Positions 1 to 8,090 are shown, counted from the stretch's first letter. The stretch is DNA of 64,000 nucleotides from Streptomyces sp. NBC_01298 (GCF_035978755.1 NZ_CP108414.1:5022001-5086000), one strand, 5' to 3'. The notes: a model not told the origin generated them from the sequence alone. Numbers and translations are program-made.

Positions 1-1
1 T

Positions 2-1480
2 ACACCGAGCACGCCCGAGGAACAGCAGCACCTGCAGCAGCAACAGCAGCAACAGCAGCAGCAGCAAGAGCAGCCCGATGCGTACGGGACCCAGACCTGG
101 CAGTCTCCGACGTGGGACACCTCGTACCAGCCGGTCGTGGCCCCGCTGGACGGCGTACCGGCGCAGTACCCGGTCGCCCCCGAGGGCTGGTTCCGCGAGG
201 AGCCGCAGGCGCAGCAGCAGCCGCAGGCCCAGGAGCCCGTCTCCGGTCAGCAGTGGGGGCAGCAGCAGGCGTACGCCGATCCTTACGCGGACCCGTACGC
301 GGATTCCTACGCGGCGCCGGCCCCGGCCTACCCGCAGACCCCGGCGCCGGCCCCGGACCCGGCTCCGGCCCCTGCCCCGGACCACTGGTTCCGCGAGGAG
401 GGGCAGGCACAGCAGGCCCCGCAGGCCGAGCCGCGGCAGCCGTGGGGGGAGACGGCCTACCCGGCGGCCTACCCCGGCCCGTCCGACCCGTTCCAGCCGG
501 AGGCCCAGGCGCACGCCCAGGGACAGCCCCAGGCTCCCGCCCCCGCCCCGGCGTGGGCGGCGGAGCAGGCTCAGGCCCACGCCCATGCCCAGGCCGCGTA
601 CCTCCCGCAGCAGGCGGCCGAGGTCCCCGGCGGGGTTCCCGCCGCGGAACCGATGGCCGACGGGGCGACGGGCGAGGAGGAGCCCGCCTGGTCGCCGCCC
701 ACCCTCGCCGGCAACACGCTGCGCGCCGTGGACCCGGCCCAGGCCCGCGCCGAAGGCCGCTCGCCGATCATCGATCCCGGTCCGCAGGCGGCCATACTGA
801 CGGCCGCCCTCGGGCTGGTCATCGCGTGCGCCGCCGCGCTGAGCGAGTACGCGCTGCTCGCGCCGCTGATCGCCCTCCAGGGCCTCACCGCGGCGGGCTG
901 GTTCCGCCTCAACGGCATGTGGCCGGCCCGTCAGGGCATCGCCCTGGCCTTCGCCGGGGCGGTCGTCGCGGACGCGGCCGTGCTCGCGGTGGAGGAGCCG
1001 TACGGCCCCGGGGCGATCGTCGGCACCCTCGGCGCCTGGGTGCTGCTGACGCTGGTGCTCCAGCTGCGCAGCCACGCCGAGCCGGACGAGCGGATGTACG
1101 GGCTGATGGCCTCGGTGGCCTCGGCCGCGCTGGCCATCGTCTGCGCCGGCTACCTCGCCGCCGACTCCGGCGCCGTGAGCGTGGGCGCCGCCGCCGTGGC
1201 GGTGGCCGTCTTCGCCCGGGCGCTCCCGCTGCCCACCGCGCCCTCGGTCGGCGTCTCGCTGGCCGCCGCGGCCGGTGCGGGCATCGCCGTGGGCGGGCTG
1301 ACGTCCGTGGGCGCGGGCGGCGCGCTGATCGGCCTGGCGGCCGGGGTGTGCGCGCTGATCGGGCTGCGCGTGGCGGCGTACGACTACCCGTCGAAGTTCG
1401 TCCACATGACGGCCGGTGTCGCGCTGCCGCTGGCCGCGGCGGCCCCGGCGGTCTACCTGATCGGCAGGGTGGTGGGCTGA
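2..1480 (+). CDS. Gln/Pro/Ala-rich membrane protein, 5'-truncated by window edge
   Basis: The reading frame is open to the left edge, so the true start lies outside. The first ~25 codons hold a poly-Gln tract encoded mainly by CAG. A low-complexity Pro/Ala/Gln/Tyr-rich stretch follows, with a repeated WFREE motif (nt ~190 and ~388). From about nt 790 the protein is hydrophobic, with six or seven predicted membrane segments rich in Ala, Leu, Val and Gly. The design is a disordered cytoplasmic arm in front of a compact membrane domain. I recognise no catalytic motif. Many actinobacterial cell-envelope proteins have this layout, but the function is unknown. A hairpin terminator follows the stop. 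Confidence 0.85.
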   Translation, partial: TPSTPEEQQHLQQQQQQQQQQQEQPDAYGTQTWQSPTWDTSYQPVVAPLDGVPAQYPVAPEGWFREEPQAQQQPQAQEPVSGQQWGQQQAYADPYADPYADSYAAPAPAYPQTPAPAPDPAPAPAPDHWFREEGQAQQAPQAEPRQPWGETAYPAAYPGPSDPFQPEAQAHAQGQPQAPAPAPAWAAEQAQAHAHAQAAYLPQQAAEVPGGVPAAEPMADGATGEEEPAWSPPTLAGNTLRAVDPAQARAEGRSPIIDPGPQAAILTAALGLVIACAAALSEYALLAPLIALQGLTAAGWFRLNGMWPARQGIALAFAGAVVADAAVLAVEEPYGPGAIVGTLGAWVLLTLVLQLRSHAEPDERMYGLMASVASAALAIVCAGYLAADSGAVSVGAAAVAVAVFARALPLPTAPSVGVSLAAAAGAGIAVGGLTSVGAGGALIGLAAGVCALIGLRVAAYDYPSKFVHMTAGVALPLAAAAPAVYLIGRVVG

Positions 1481-1526
1481 CGGGGCCGAGACCTTCGCCC
1501 CACCCCACCCCAACCCACCCCACTCC

Positions 1527-1562
1527 ACGACGCCCGCCCCGGCTCTCCGGGGCGGGCGTCGT
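1527..1562 (+). terminator. Hairpin terminator
   Basis: Perfect 14-bp inverted repeat (1527-1540 / 1549-1562) with an 8-nt loop, between the membrane-protein gene and the next start. There is no T-run, as is common in Streptomyces. Confidence 0.7.
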
Positions 1563-1665
1563 CACACCGCGGCACGAGCCACCTCACACCCCGTCATCTG
1601 ACAGCGCCCTCACGGCCGGACATGGTCCACTGGCCCGACGTACCAATCGTCTGGGGGGTGGGCAC

Positions 1666-2379
1666 GTGCGTGTCCTACGTGTCGTTGTGATCATCGGAGT
1701 GGTCCTCGGCGGCCTGTTCGTCGGGCTGGACCGCTGGGCGGCCGGCTATGCCGAGGACCGCATGGCGGAGCGGATCTCGGCCCGGCAGGGCCTGTCCGGG
1801 GTGGGGGTGGACATCAAGGGGTTCCCGTTCCTGACCCAAGCCCTCTCCCGCGACCTCGACCAGGTAGACCTGAAGGTGGCCGGCGCCGACGTGGCGACCT
1901 CGGACGGCCGTACGACACACCTGTCCCGGCTGCGGGTCGCCTTCCGCGGGGTGGAGCTGAACGGCGACTACAGCGGCGGCACCGCCCGCTCCGCCACGGG
2001 CTCGGCCCTCGTCACGTACGCCGACCTGACCGCGGCGGCCCAGCCCGGGGTGACGGTCGCCTACGGCGGGGCGCCCGGCAAGCTGAAGGTCACCGCGAGC
2101 GTGGAGTTCCTCGGCCGCACCCTCAGCCGCAGCGTGATCTCGACGGTCTCCCTGGTCGGCGCCGGAGAGGCCAAGGGCGGGAGCACCGTCCGGGTCCGCG
2201 CCGACGAGGTGCCGGGCGAGGGCCTCCCCGGGATCGAGGCCGTGGTCCGCAAGAAGACCGACTTCGACCGGCGGATCGACGAGGGTCTGCCGTCGGGGGT
2301 CCGGCTGACGACGCTGACCTCGGACGCGGCCGGTGTGGTGCTCACTCTGGGCGGTAAGAATCTGGCACTGGCCGGATAG
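1666..2379 (+). CDS. DUF2993 (LmeA-like) membrane-anchored protein
   Basis: 237 residues. I chose the GTG at 1666 because a GGGGGG Shine-Dalgarno lies about 9 nt upstream and because the protein then begins directly with a hydrophobic anchor (residues ~3-22, VLRVVVIIGVVLGG). The rest has the DUF2993 pattern: a helix around AEDRMAERISA, a G-V-x-V-x-I-x-G-F-P-F-L-T motif, and beta-rich repeats that alternate hydrophobic and polar residues. Mycobacterial LmeA of this family binds phosphoinositides and acts in lipoglycan maturation in the periplasm. A similar extracytoplasmic lipid-binding role is an inference here. It is probably transcribed alone. Confidence 0.85.
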   Translation: MRVLRVVVIIGVVLGGLFVGLDRWAAGYAEDRMAERISARQGLSGVGVDIKGFPFLTQALSRDLDQVDLKVAGADVATSDGRTTHLSRLRVAFRGVELNGDYSGGTARSATGSALVTYADLTAAAQPGVTVAYGGAPGKLKVTASVEFLGRTLSRSVISTVSLVGAGEAKGGSTVRVRADEVPGEGLPGIEAVVRKKTDFDRRIDEGLPSGVRLTTLTSDAAGVVLTLGGKNLALAG

Positions 2380-2505
2380 TGAGACGAGTGGGTCCGATCC
2401 GCAGATGGGAGGGGGTTGCGAGGCCCCGCGCACCCCGCGCCGGAAGATCGGCAAGGGTTGCGATCTCATTATCCGGACGATCCTGTCTCGAAATATGACA
2501 TGGCG

Positions 2506-2535
2506 GTGACAGGGCGGCCGATTCGTCCCTACGAT
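2506..2535 (+). promoter_or_regulatory. Putative promoter of the leader peptide/sulfurtransferase unit
   Basis: GTGACA (2506-2511), an 18-nt spacer, then TACGAT (2530-2535). This resembles a vegetative -35/-10 pair. It would start RNA at about 2541-2544, on top of the leader-peptide ATG, which fits a leaderless message. Confidence 0.45.
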
Positions 2536-2543
2536 CCATGGCT

Positions 2544-2627
2544 ATGAAGCATCAGCAGGCGGATCTCACGAAGCGACGGGCAGTAGACCTGTGTCGCGTC
2601 GCCGCCATGCTCTGTCGATCCATGTGA
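2544..2627 (+). CDS. Cysteine-containing leader peptide (attenuator ORF)
   Basis: 27 codons: Met-Lys-His start, then LTKRRAVDLCRVAAMLCRSM and stop. The core R-x-x-D-L-x-R-V-A-x-x-L-C-R is the pattern of the short actinobacterial leader peptides found before sulfur-assimilation and sulfurtransferase genes. In mycobacteria such peptides mediate cysteine-responsive attenuation. Two Cys codons lie near the end, where a stalled ribosome could sense Cys-tRNA. No Shine-Dalgarno is seen, so translation may be leaderless from ATG 2544; an in-frame ATG at 2538 is the alternative. The sulfurtransferase starts 176 nt downstream. Confidence 0.75.
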   Translation: MKHQQADLTKRRAVDLCRVAAMLCRSM

Positions 2628-2803
2628 CGTGTGAGCGCATCCCGCTCCATTGCCGGACGACGGCCTTCCGCTTTCCCGTGTGACCACCTCTGCCTCCCGC
2701 CCTCCTGAAGCCTCCCCGCAACAGGACTCGTGAGTGCACCCGGACGCACGTACCCCGCACCACCAGCACCACCCCGCCGCACACTGCCCCGGAGGAGAAC
2801 ACC

Positions 2804-3649
2804 ATGAGCCGCAGCGACGTCCTCGTAGACGCCGACTGGGTCGAGGCCCACCTGAACGACGCGAACGTCGTCATCGTCGAGGTGGACGAGGACACGTCCG
2901 CGTACGACAAGAACCACATCACCAACGCCGTCCGGATCGACTGGAAGAGCGACCTCCAGGACCCGGTCCGCCGCGACTTCGTGGACCAGGAGGGCTTCGA
3001 GAAGCTCCTCTCCGCCAAGGGCATCTCCAACGACGACACCGTCGTCCTCTACGGCGGCAACAACAACTGGTTCGCGTCCTACGCCTACTGGTACTTCAAG
3101 CTCTACGGCCACCAGGACGTCCGCCTGCTCGACGGCGGCCGCAAGAAGTGGGAGCTCGACTCCCGCGACCTGGTCGACGGCACCGAGGTCCCGAACCGCC
3201 CGGCCACCGCGTACAAGGCCAAGGCCCAGGACACCTCGATCCGCGCCTTCCGTGACGACGCGGTCGCCGCGATCGGCACCAAGAACCTGGTCGACGTCCG
3301 CTCGCCCGACGAGTTCTCGGGCAAGCTGCTCGCGCCGGCGCACCTCCCGCAGGAGCAGTCGCAGCGTCCGGGTCACATCCCGAGCGCCCGCAACATCCCG
3401 TGGTCGAAGAACGCCAACGACGACGGCACCTTCAAGTCCGACGAGGAGCTCACCGCCCTCTACCAGGCCGAGCAGGTGGACCTGGCGAAGGACACCATCG
3501 CCTACTGCCGCATCGGTGAGCGCTCCGCACTCACCTGGTTCGTGCTGCACGAGCTCCTGGGCCAGGAGAACGTCAAGAACTACGACGGCTCGTGGACCGA
3601 GTACGGCTCGCTGGTCGGCGTGCCGATCGAGCTCGGCGCCAACAAGTAG
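2804..3649 (+). CDS. Thiosulfate/3-mercaptopyruvate sulfurtransferase (two rhodanese domains)
   Basis: 281 residues, the usual length of tandem-rhodanese enzymes. The N-terminal domain (residues ~5-125) is the inactive copy. The C-terminal domain (~155-275) has the persulfide-carrying cysteine in YCRIGERSALTWF, close to the actinobacterial SseA/CysA active loop CRIGERS. The enzyme moves sulfane sulfur from thiosulfate or mercaptopyruvate to an acceptor in the cytoplasm. A GGAGGA-type site precedes ATG 2804. It sits downstream of a Cys leader peptide and 69 nt before a DUF1416 gene, an arrangement conserved in Streptomyces. Cysteine-dependent attenuation is likely, by inference. Confidence 0.93.
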   Translation: MSRSDVLVDADWVEAHLNDANVVIVEVDEDTSAYDKNHITNAVRIDWKSDLQDPVRRDFVDQEGFEKLLSAKGISNDDTVVLYGGNNNWFASYAYWYFKLYGHQDVRLLDGGRKKWELDSRDLVDGTEVPNRPATAYKAKAQDTSIRAFRDDAVAAIGTKNLVDVRSPDEFSGKLLAPAHLPQEQSQRPGHIPSARNIPWSKNANDDGTFKSDEELTALYQAEQVDLAKDTIAYCRIGERSALTWFVLHELLGQENVKNYDGSWTEYGSLVGVPIELGANK

Positions 3650-3718
3650 TTCCGGGCAAACCGGCATTCCGGGCATGCGACGCCCGTAGTCATACCTCTC
3701 TAGGACAGGACAGAGAAC

Positions 3719-4009
3719 ATGTGTGGAGCAAAGATCGGCGGGCCCGACCTCTCGACGCTGAAGCCCGGTGAGACGGCCATCCAGGGTCAGATCACCAAGG
3801 ACGGCGAGCCCGTCAGCGGTTACGTCCGCCTGCTGGACTCGACCGGCGAGTTCACCGCCGAGGTCCCGACCTCGGCCACCGGTCAGTTCCGCTTCTACGC
3901 GGCCGAGGGCTCCTGGACGCTGCGCGCCCTGGTGCCCGGCGGCCAGGCGGACCGCGCCGTGGTCGTCGTCGAGTCCGGCGGCGTCACGGACGTGGCGATC
4001 GCGGTCTGA
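3719..4009 (+). CDS. DUF1416 domain protein
   Basis: 96 residues that match the DUF1416 family over their whole length. It begins MCGAKIGGPDLS, continues with an Ig-like/carboxypeptidase-regulatory-like beta fold (IQGQITKDGEPVSGYVRLLD), and ends VTDVAIAV. The family is nearly always found just after a sulfurtransferase gene in actinobacteria, as here, so a role in sulfane-sulfur handling is suggested but unproven. The Cys at position 2 could carry persulfide; that is speculation. It is probably co-transcribed with the sulfurtransferase. A tandem 8-bp repeat and a strong hairpin terminator follow. Confidence 0.92.
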   Translation: MCGAKIGGPDLSTLKPGETAIQGQITKDGEPVSGYVRLLDSTGEFTAEVPTSATGQFRFYAAEGSWTLRALVPGGQADRAVVVVESGGVTDVAIAV

Positions 4010-4023
4010 GCACCGCACCTGTG

Positions 4024-4055
4024 TGACCGCATGACCGCATGACCGTATGACCGGC
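4024..4055 (+). repeat. Tandem 8-bp repeat (GACCGCAT-like, 4 copies)
   Basis: Four successive units of GACCGCAT with small changes lie between the DUF1416 stop and its terminator. Confidence 0.7.
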
Positions 4056-4110
4056 CGAAGGGCCGCACCCCCGGGGGTTGGACGCCACTGGTTCGGGGTG
4101 CGGCCCTTCG
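4056..4110 (+). terminator. Strong hairpin terminator after DUF1416
   Basis: Perfect 16-bp arms (4056-4071 / 4095-4110; CGAAGGGCCGCACCCC and its complement) with a 23-nt loop. Confidence 0.85.
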
Positions 4111-4170
4111 TGTCGTTCCCGGTCCGTTCCGGGCCTCCCCGGGAGCGTGGGGCGGCTCTACTCTGGAGGC

Positions 4171-4434
4171 ATGTACGCCCGGCGCCGACGCGCCTATTTC
4201 CTGCTCATGGGCGGATGCCTGTTCCTCTTCGTCTCCGCCTGGTCCTTCGTGCGCCTGTGGTCGGTCGAGGCCGCCGTGGCGCTGTGCGTGGTCGCCATGG
4301 TCATCCCGCCGGTCGCCGCGATGGTCGCGAACCGGCGCGGTCCGGACGACCGGTGGTGGGACGATCCCTCGGGCGACGCGAAGTCCGACGAGTGGTGGGA
4401 CGAACTGGACGGAAAGCGGCGTCACGAGGATTGA
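4171..4434 (+). CDS. DUF3099 small membrane protein
   Basis: 87 residues. ATG 4171 is chosen because GGAGG sits just before it and because the family begins MYARRRRAYF. Residues ~9-50 form two membrane segments (YFLLMGGCLFLFVSAW and VALCVVAMVIPPVAAM). The tail is cytoplasmic, acidic and Trp-rich (DDRWWDDPSGD, DEWWDEL). DUF3099 proteins are conserved next to the sulfurtransferase/DUF1416 pair in Streptomyces. No function is established. Confidence 0.88.
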   Translation: MYARRRRAYFLLMGGCLFLFVSAWSFVRLWSVEAAVALCVVAMVIPPVAAMVANRRGPDDRWWDDPSGDAKSDEWWDELDGKRRHED

Positions 4435-4548
4435 AACCCGTTGAGATAAAAATGTAATAAGGATGATCGCGGCATCTCCCCATGTGAGGGTGTTTTCTGT
4501 GTACGCGGGCAATCGATCCGCGACTCCAGTCCTGTGGGGGGACTTCTT

Positions 4549-5388
4549 TTGGAACACGAACAGACCATCCCTGAGCAGCGGAAAGAGGGGGAGACTGCCC
4601 CGGAATCGGGCACTCCGGACGTGATTGCGGACGCAACTGCGGACGGGACTGCGGACGTAACCGCGAACTCCCCCCGCCGCCGCCGCGGCCGGCCGTTCCT
4701 CCTGATCGCGGGCGCCGTCGCCCTCGGCGTCCTGGCGGGCACGGTCACCGGTTACGCGATCCAGTACGACCGCGAACCGACCCCGCTGGCCCCGCTGGCG
4801 CAGGCGGACCTGGTGGAGCCGAAGGCGCTCGCGCCCGACGATGCGACCACGCACAAGACGATCAACGCCAACCGCTGGCACAAGACGGACGACGACCTCG
4901 CGAAGCTGCTGATCGAGGCGCCGGGCGGGGCCAAGGTCGATGGCTCGGGCTACCTGCCCATCGAGTACTTCGCGACCTTCTTCAAGCGCCCGGACGGCCA
5001 GCTGAGCTATCTCGCGGAGCAGAACATCAGGCGGATCGCCTCGGTGAGCTGGAAGAAGGGCGACGACACCTTCGTCGACGTGCGCCTGATCCAGTTCAAC
5101 GACCGCTCCGGCGCGGACGACTACCAGCGCAACCAGTCCGGCTACATGCCCCAGGACGAGTACGCGGGCAACGACGGCGTCGTGATTCCGGGTCTCCCGT
5201 CGGAGCTCGGGCACGTCTGGGTGGACTCCAAGGCGGACGAGAAGCCGGGCTACCTCCCGATGCGCGGAGCCCGCGCCATCGCCCGTCGGGGCGACATCGT
5301 GCTCGACATCCACTTCGTGAACAACCGCGGCAAGGTCAGCGAAGGCGACGTCGTGGACCTGGCCAAGCGACAGCTGGAGCGACTGTGA
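4549..5388 (+). CDS. Membrane-anchored secreted protein, paralogue 1 of 3
   Basis: About 279 residues. TTG 4549 is preferred because GGGGGGA lies 7 nt upstream; an in-frame GTG at 4534 is possible but has no ribosome site. An acidic disordered N-terminus and an RRRRGR patch precede one membrane segment (FLLIAGAVALGVLAGTVTGYAI). The remainder is predicted extracytoplasmic, including WKKGDDTFVDVRLIQF and a conserved final helix. Two similar genes follow, each overlapping its predecessor by four bases, so the three are one translationally coupled operon. No known domain is recognised. The proteins may assemble together at the membrane (inference). Confidence 0.85.
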   Translation: MEHEQTIPEQRKEGETAPESGTPDVIADATADGTADVTANSPRRRRGRPFLLIAGAVALGVLAGTVTGYAIQYDREPTPLAPLAQADLVEPKALAPDDATTHKTINANRWHKTDDDLAKLLIEAPGGAKVDGSGYLPIEYFATFFKRPDGQLSYLAEQNIRRIASVSWKKGDDTFVDVRLIQFNDRSGADDYQRNQSGYMPQDEYAGNDGVVIPGLPSELGHVWVDSKADEKPGYLPMRGARAIARRGDIVLDIHFVNNRGKVSEGDVVDLAKRQLERL

Positions 5389-6251
5389 CCGAGCCTCAGA
5401 ACGACACGACTCCGGCCGAGGCGGAGGTCCCGGTCGCGGCCGAGGTCCCGATCCCGGCCGCGGACCCGACGTCCGGGGCCGAGCCCGAGGCGAGCGCCGC
5501 CGCGCCCGCGAAGCCCGCGCGCAAGGTCAACCGCAAGACGGTCGCCCTGATCGCCGGCGGCGTGGCCGCCGCGGTGCTCGTGGGCGGCGGCGTCTGGGCG
5601 TCCTCCGCGATCGCGGACGCCGACCGGGACGCGCCCACGGCCTACTGGATCCCCATCGGTGCGGAGCCCTCGAAGCGCGAAGCGCCCGGCTCCGTGCCGC
5701 CGAACGCCCTCTCGGGCAAGCTGCTGCCGTTTCCGGCCGGGTTCCTCCCGGGCCCGGACCTGGAGGAGGACGGCAACAACTTCTTCATCTCCGGGGAGAA
5801 GGCGATCGAGAGCTTCAAGGAGACCCGCGCCGGCCTCACCAGCTCCGAGCGCAAGGACCGCGACAAGATGCTGGCCGGGCTGAAGCTCAAGGGGCTGGCA
5901 GGCCGCAGCTACGTGAACGAGCGGACCAGCTGGTTCGCCGAGATCCGCATCATGCAGGCCGATCCGAAGGCCGTGGGCGCGTTCTCGGACGTCAGCAAGA
6001 AGTTCCTCGATTTCAAGGGTGACGGCCGCCAGGCGCCGAAGGTGGACGGGTTCCCGGACGCCAAGTGCTCCTTGGAGGCGATCGGCGAGAAGAAGAAGGA
6101 AAAGATCGACTCCATCGACTGCGTCGCCGTCAAGGGCGACGTGATGGTCACCTTCCGCGCGTACGGGCCCAAGCCCTTCGCCACCGCCAACGCCGTCGCG
6201 CTCTTCCAGAACCAGATGAACCACCTGAAGTCCCCCGGGGAGTCCGCGTGA
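5385..6251 (+). CDS. Membrane-anchored secreted protein, paralogue 2 of 3
   Basis: 288 residues, starting at a GTG that overlaps the previous stop (GTGA). A Pro/Ala/Glu-rich cytoplasmic arm of ~45 residues leads to a membrane segment (VALIAGGVAAAVLVGGGVWA). The extracytoplasmic domain shares its plan with the neighbours: YWIPIG after the anchor, then FLPGPDLEEDGNNFF, RTSWFAEIRIMQ and VMVTFRAYGPKP. Two Cys (KCSLEAIG and IDCVAV) could form a disulfide outside the cell. I know of no assigned function. The strict coupling suggests a fixed stoichiometry with paralogues 1 and 3. Confidence 0.87.
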   Translation: MTEPQNDTTPAEAEVPVAAEVPIPAADPTSGAEPEASAAAPAKPARKVNRKTVALIAGGVAAAVLVGGGVWASSAIADADRDAPTAYWIPIGAEPSKREAPGSVPPNALSGKLLPFPAGFLPGPDLEEDGNNFFISGEKAIESFKETRAGLTSSERKDRDKMLAGLKLKGLAGRSYVNERTSWFAEIRIMQADPKAVGAFSDVSKKFLDFKGDGRQAPKVDGFPDAKCSLEAIGEKKKEKIDSIDCVAVKGDVMVTFRAYGPKPFATANAVALFQNQMNHLKSPGESA

Positions 6252-7213
6252 CCGAGCAGCACACCACCGGACCCGTGTCGGCGCCCCCCGAGGACGCCGC
6301 ACCGCAGCCCGCCGTGGACGAGCAGGGGGCCGCCCGGGCCGCCGCGTTCGCCGCGGACCCGCTCGCGGCCAACCCCTTCGCGGCCCCGCAGGCCCCGGAG
6401 GTCCCCGCCGCGCCCAAGGACCGCCGCAAGCTGTTCGCCGCGCTGCGCTGGACCGCCGCCGTACTCGTCTTCGCCGCCGTCGGCACGGGTGTCGCGTACG
6501 AGGTCACCCAGCCCGAGCGCACCGACATCCCGGGCCTGTCCACCAAGGCCGACGGCCGCTGGACGTTTCCGAGGCTGGCCAAGCCGGCGTTGCCGCCGGG
6601 CGCCGCCCTGCCGTTCGCCGAGGACAACCCGGACGGCATCCACTACGCCGGTCTCACCGAGCTGCTCCTGCCGGCTCCCAGCGGATCGGCCCCCGACTCC
6701 ACGCTGAAGCTGGAGAAGGACGGGGTGGTGACCGTCGACACCTTCCTGGAGGAGTACGACGCCACGGGCCGCGGGAAAATGAAGGAGCAGTTCGCGAACG
6801 AGGGGCTGCGCCAGATCGTCGCCCGCGGCTGGACCACCCCGGACGGCACCCGTACCCGGGTCTACCTGCTGCGCTTCCACGCCTCCGGTTTCGTGGACAA
6901 CTTCAAGGGCTGCGGTGCCCTCGCCACGCTGAACGGCGTGGCGCGGCTCCAGTCCGACGACGCCTGGATGCGGGCCAAGAGCTCCCAGCGGACCGAGCTG
7001 GGGCAGGACGGCGCGTACAGCGGCCCCAGCGCGCGGAGCGCCAGCGACGTCACGCTCTACCGGGAGGCCAAGCCCACGGGCGACGAGCAGACCGCGCTCG
7101 CCTGCCTCCAGTCGGGTGACATCCAGGCCGTCGTCCTCCAGAACCGCAAGGACGAGGTGGCCGCCGTGCCCCTGCACCAGACGGTGATCCTCCAGCTCCA
7201 GCTGCTCGGCTAG
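6248..7213 (+). CDS. Membrane-anchored secreted protein, paralogue 3 of 3
   Basis: 321 residues from GTG 6248, overlapping the previous stop by four bases. A disordered Ala/Pro-rich arm of ~65 residues precedes one membrane segment (FAALRWTAAVLVFAAVGTGVAY). The outer domain continues to QTVILQLQLLG and has two Cys (GCGALATL, ALACLQSG) placed like those in paralogue 2. It closes the three-gene operon; a hairpin follows at 7262-7293. The longer frame open upstream is overlap with paralogue 2 and was not used. Function is unknown. Confidence 0.87.
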   Translation: MTEQHTTGPVSAPPEDAAPQPAVDEQGAARAAAFAADPLAANPFAAPQAPEVPAAPKDRRKLFAALRWTAAVLVFAAVGTGVAYEVTQPERTDIPGLSTKADGRWTFPRLAKPALPPGAALPFAEDNPDGIHYAGLTELLLPAPSGSAPDSTLKLEKDGVVTVDTFLEEYDATGRGKMKEQFANEGLRQIVARGWTTPDGTRTRVYLLRFHASGFVDNFKGCGALATLNGVARLQSDDAWMRAKSSQRTELGQDGAYSGPSARSASDVTLYREAKPTGDEQTALACLQSGDIQAVVLQNRKDEVAAVPLHQTVILQLQLLG

Positions 7214-7261
7214 CGCACGGCCGCCGCGTGAGCCCCCGTACGGGCCACCTCACACCGTGCC

Positions 7262-7293
7262 CCGGTCCCCAGGCCAGTAGGCTTGGGGACCGG
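7262..7293 (+). terminator. Hairpin terminator after the three-paralogue operon
   Basis: 10-bp arms (7262-7271 / 7284-7293, CCGGTCCCCA and its complement) with a 12-nt loop. Confidence 0.6.
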
Positions 7294-7340
7294 CCCCGTA
7301 ACGCCACCTTGAAACCATTGAGAACACCGAGGAGCACCCC

Positions 7341-7442
7341 GTGCTTGAGGCAGTCTTCACCTCCCTGCTGGTCCTGGTCTGTGTCGGCGTCCTCGCCTTC
7401 TCCGTCCTGGCCGTGAAGAAGCTCTACCAGGGCCAGCGCTGA
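7341..7442 (+). CDS. 33-residue single-span membrane peptide
   Basis: GTG 7341 follows a GGAG site (7331-7334) at good spacing. The product is 33 residues: MLEAVFTSLLVLVCVGV, then a continuing hydrophobic span, then a basic tail KKLYQGQR. This is a classic short single-span membrane protein with a positive cytoplasmic C-terminus. Similar peptides are seen before the nitrobindin-like gene in other Streptomyces (from memory). It is probably a real gene that automatic callers miss. Function unknown. Confidence 0.65.
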   Translation: MLEAVFTSLLVLVCVGVLAFSVLAVKKLYQGQR

Positions 7443-7517
7443 TCCCCTCGGATCTGCAGCCGACCGCCCCGGATACCGGAACCCCTCCCACAGATCGCCT
7501 GAGCTGAGCAGCCACCC

Positions 7518-8090
7518 ATGATCCAGATCCCGTCCGACCTGAACCCGGGTCTCGTCCCCCTCGCCTTCCTCCTCGGCAACTGGGAAGGCGCAGGCGTCTT
7601 CGACTTCCCCGGTGAGGAGAAGTGCAACTTCGGCCAGGAAGTCGTCTTCAGCCACGACGGCCGGGACTTCCTGGAGTACACCTCCCACACCTGGGTGCTC
7701 GACGCCGAGGGCAACAAGGTGCGGCCGCTGGAGTCCGAGTCGGGCTACTGGCGCATCGACAAGGACCGCAAGGTCGAGATCGTCATGGTCCGTGACCAGG
7801 GCGTCGTCGAGGTCTGGTACGGCGAGCTCGCCGACAGGAAGCCGCAGATCGACGTGGTCACCGACGCGGTCGCCCGTACCGCGGCCTCCGGCCCGTACAG
7901 CGGTGGCAAGCGGCTCTACGGCTACGTGAAGAGCGACCTGATGTGGGTCGGCGAGAAGGCCACCCCCGAGGTGGAGCTGCGCCCCTACATGTCGGCGCAG
8001 CTGAAGAAGGTCGTCACGCCCGAGGAGGTCGCGGAGATGGCGCGCAACCTCCCGGACATGCCGGACGACGGCATCGCCTTCTTCCGCTAG
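7518..8090 (+). CDS. Nitrobindin-like / FABP family protein (His ligand absent)
   Basis: 190 residues of the nitrobindin (UPF0678, THAP4-like) beta-barrel family. The hallmark G-x-W-x-G-x-G near the N-terminus is present as GNWEGAG (residues ~20-26), followed by barrel strands. True nitrobindins bind ferric heme through a His near the C-terminus in an H-L-x-A-type motif. The matching segment here reads ELRPYMSAQLKK, with Tyr in place of His. This agrees with the class annotated as ferric-nitrobindin-like proteins that lack the heme ligand. It is probably a small hydrophobic-ligand carrier in the cytoplasm. It lies 75 nt after the 33-residue membrane peptide. Confidence 0.9.
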   Translation: MIQIPSDLNPGLVPLAFLLGNWEGAGVFDFPGEEKCNFGQEVVFSHDGRDFLEYTSHTWVLDAEGNKVRPLESESGYWRIDKDRKVEIVMVRDQGVVEVWYGELADRKPQIDVVTDAVARTAASGPYSGGKRLYGYVKSDLMWVGEKATPEVELRPYMSAQLKKVVTPEEVAEMARNLPDMPDDGIAFFR

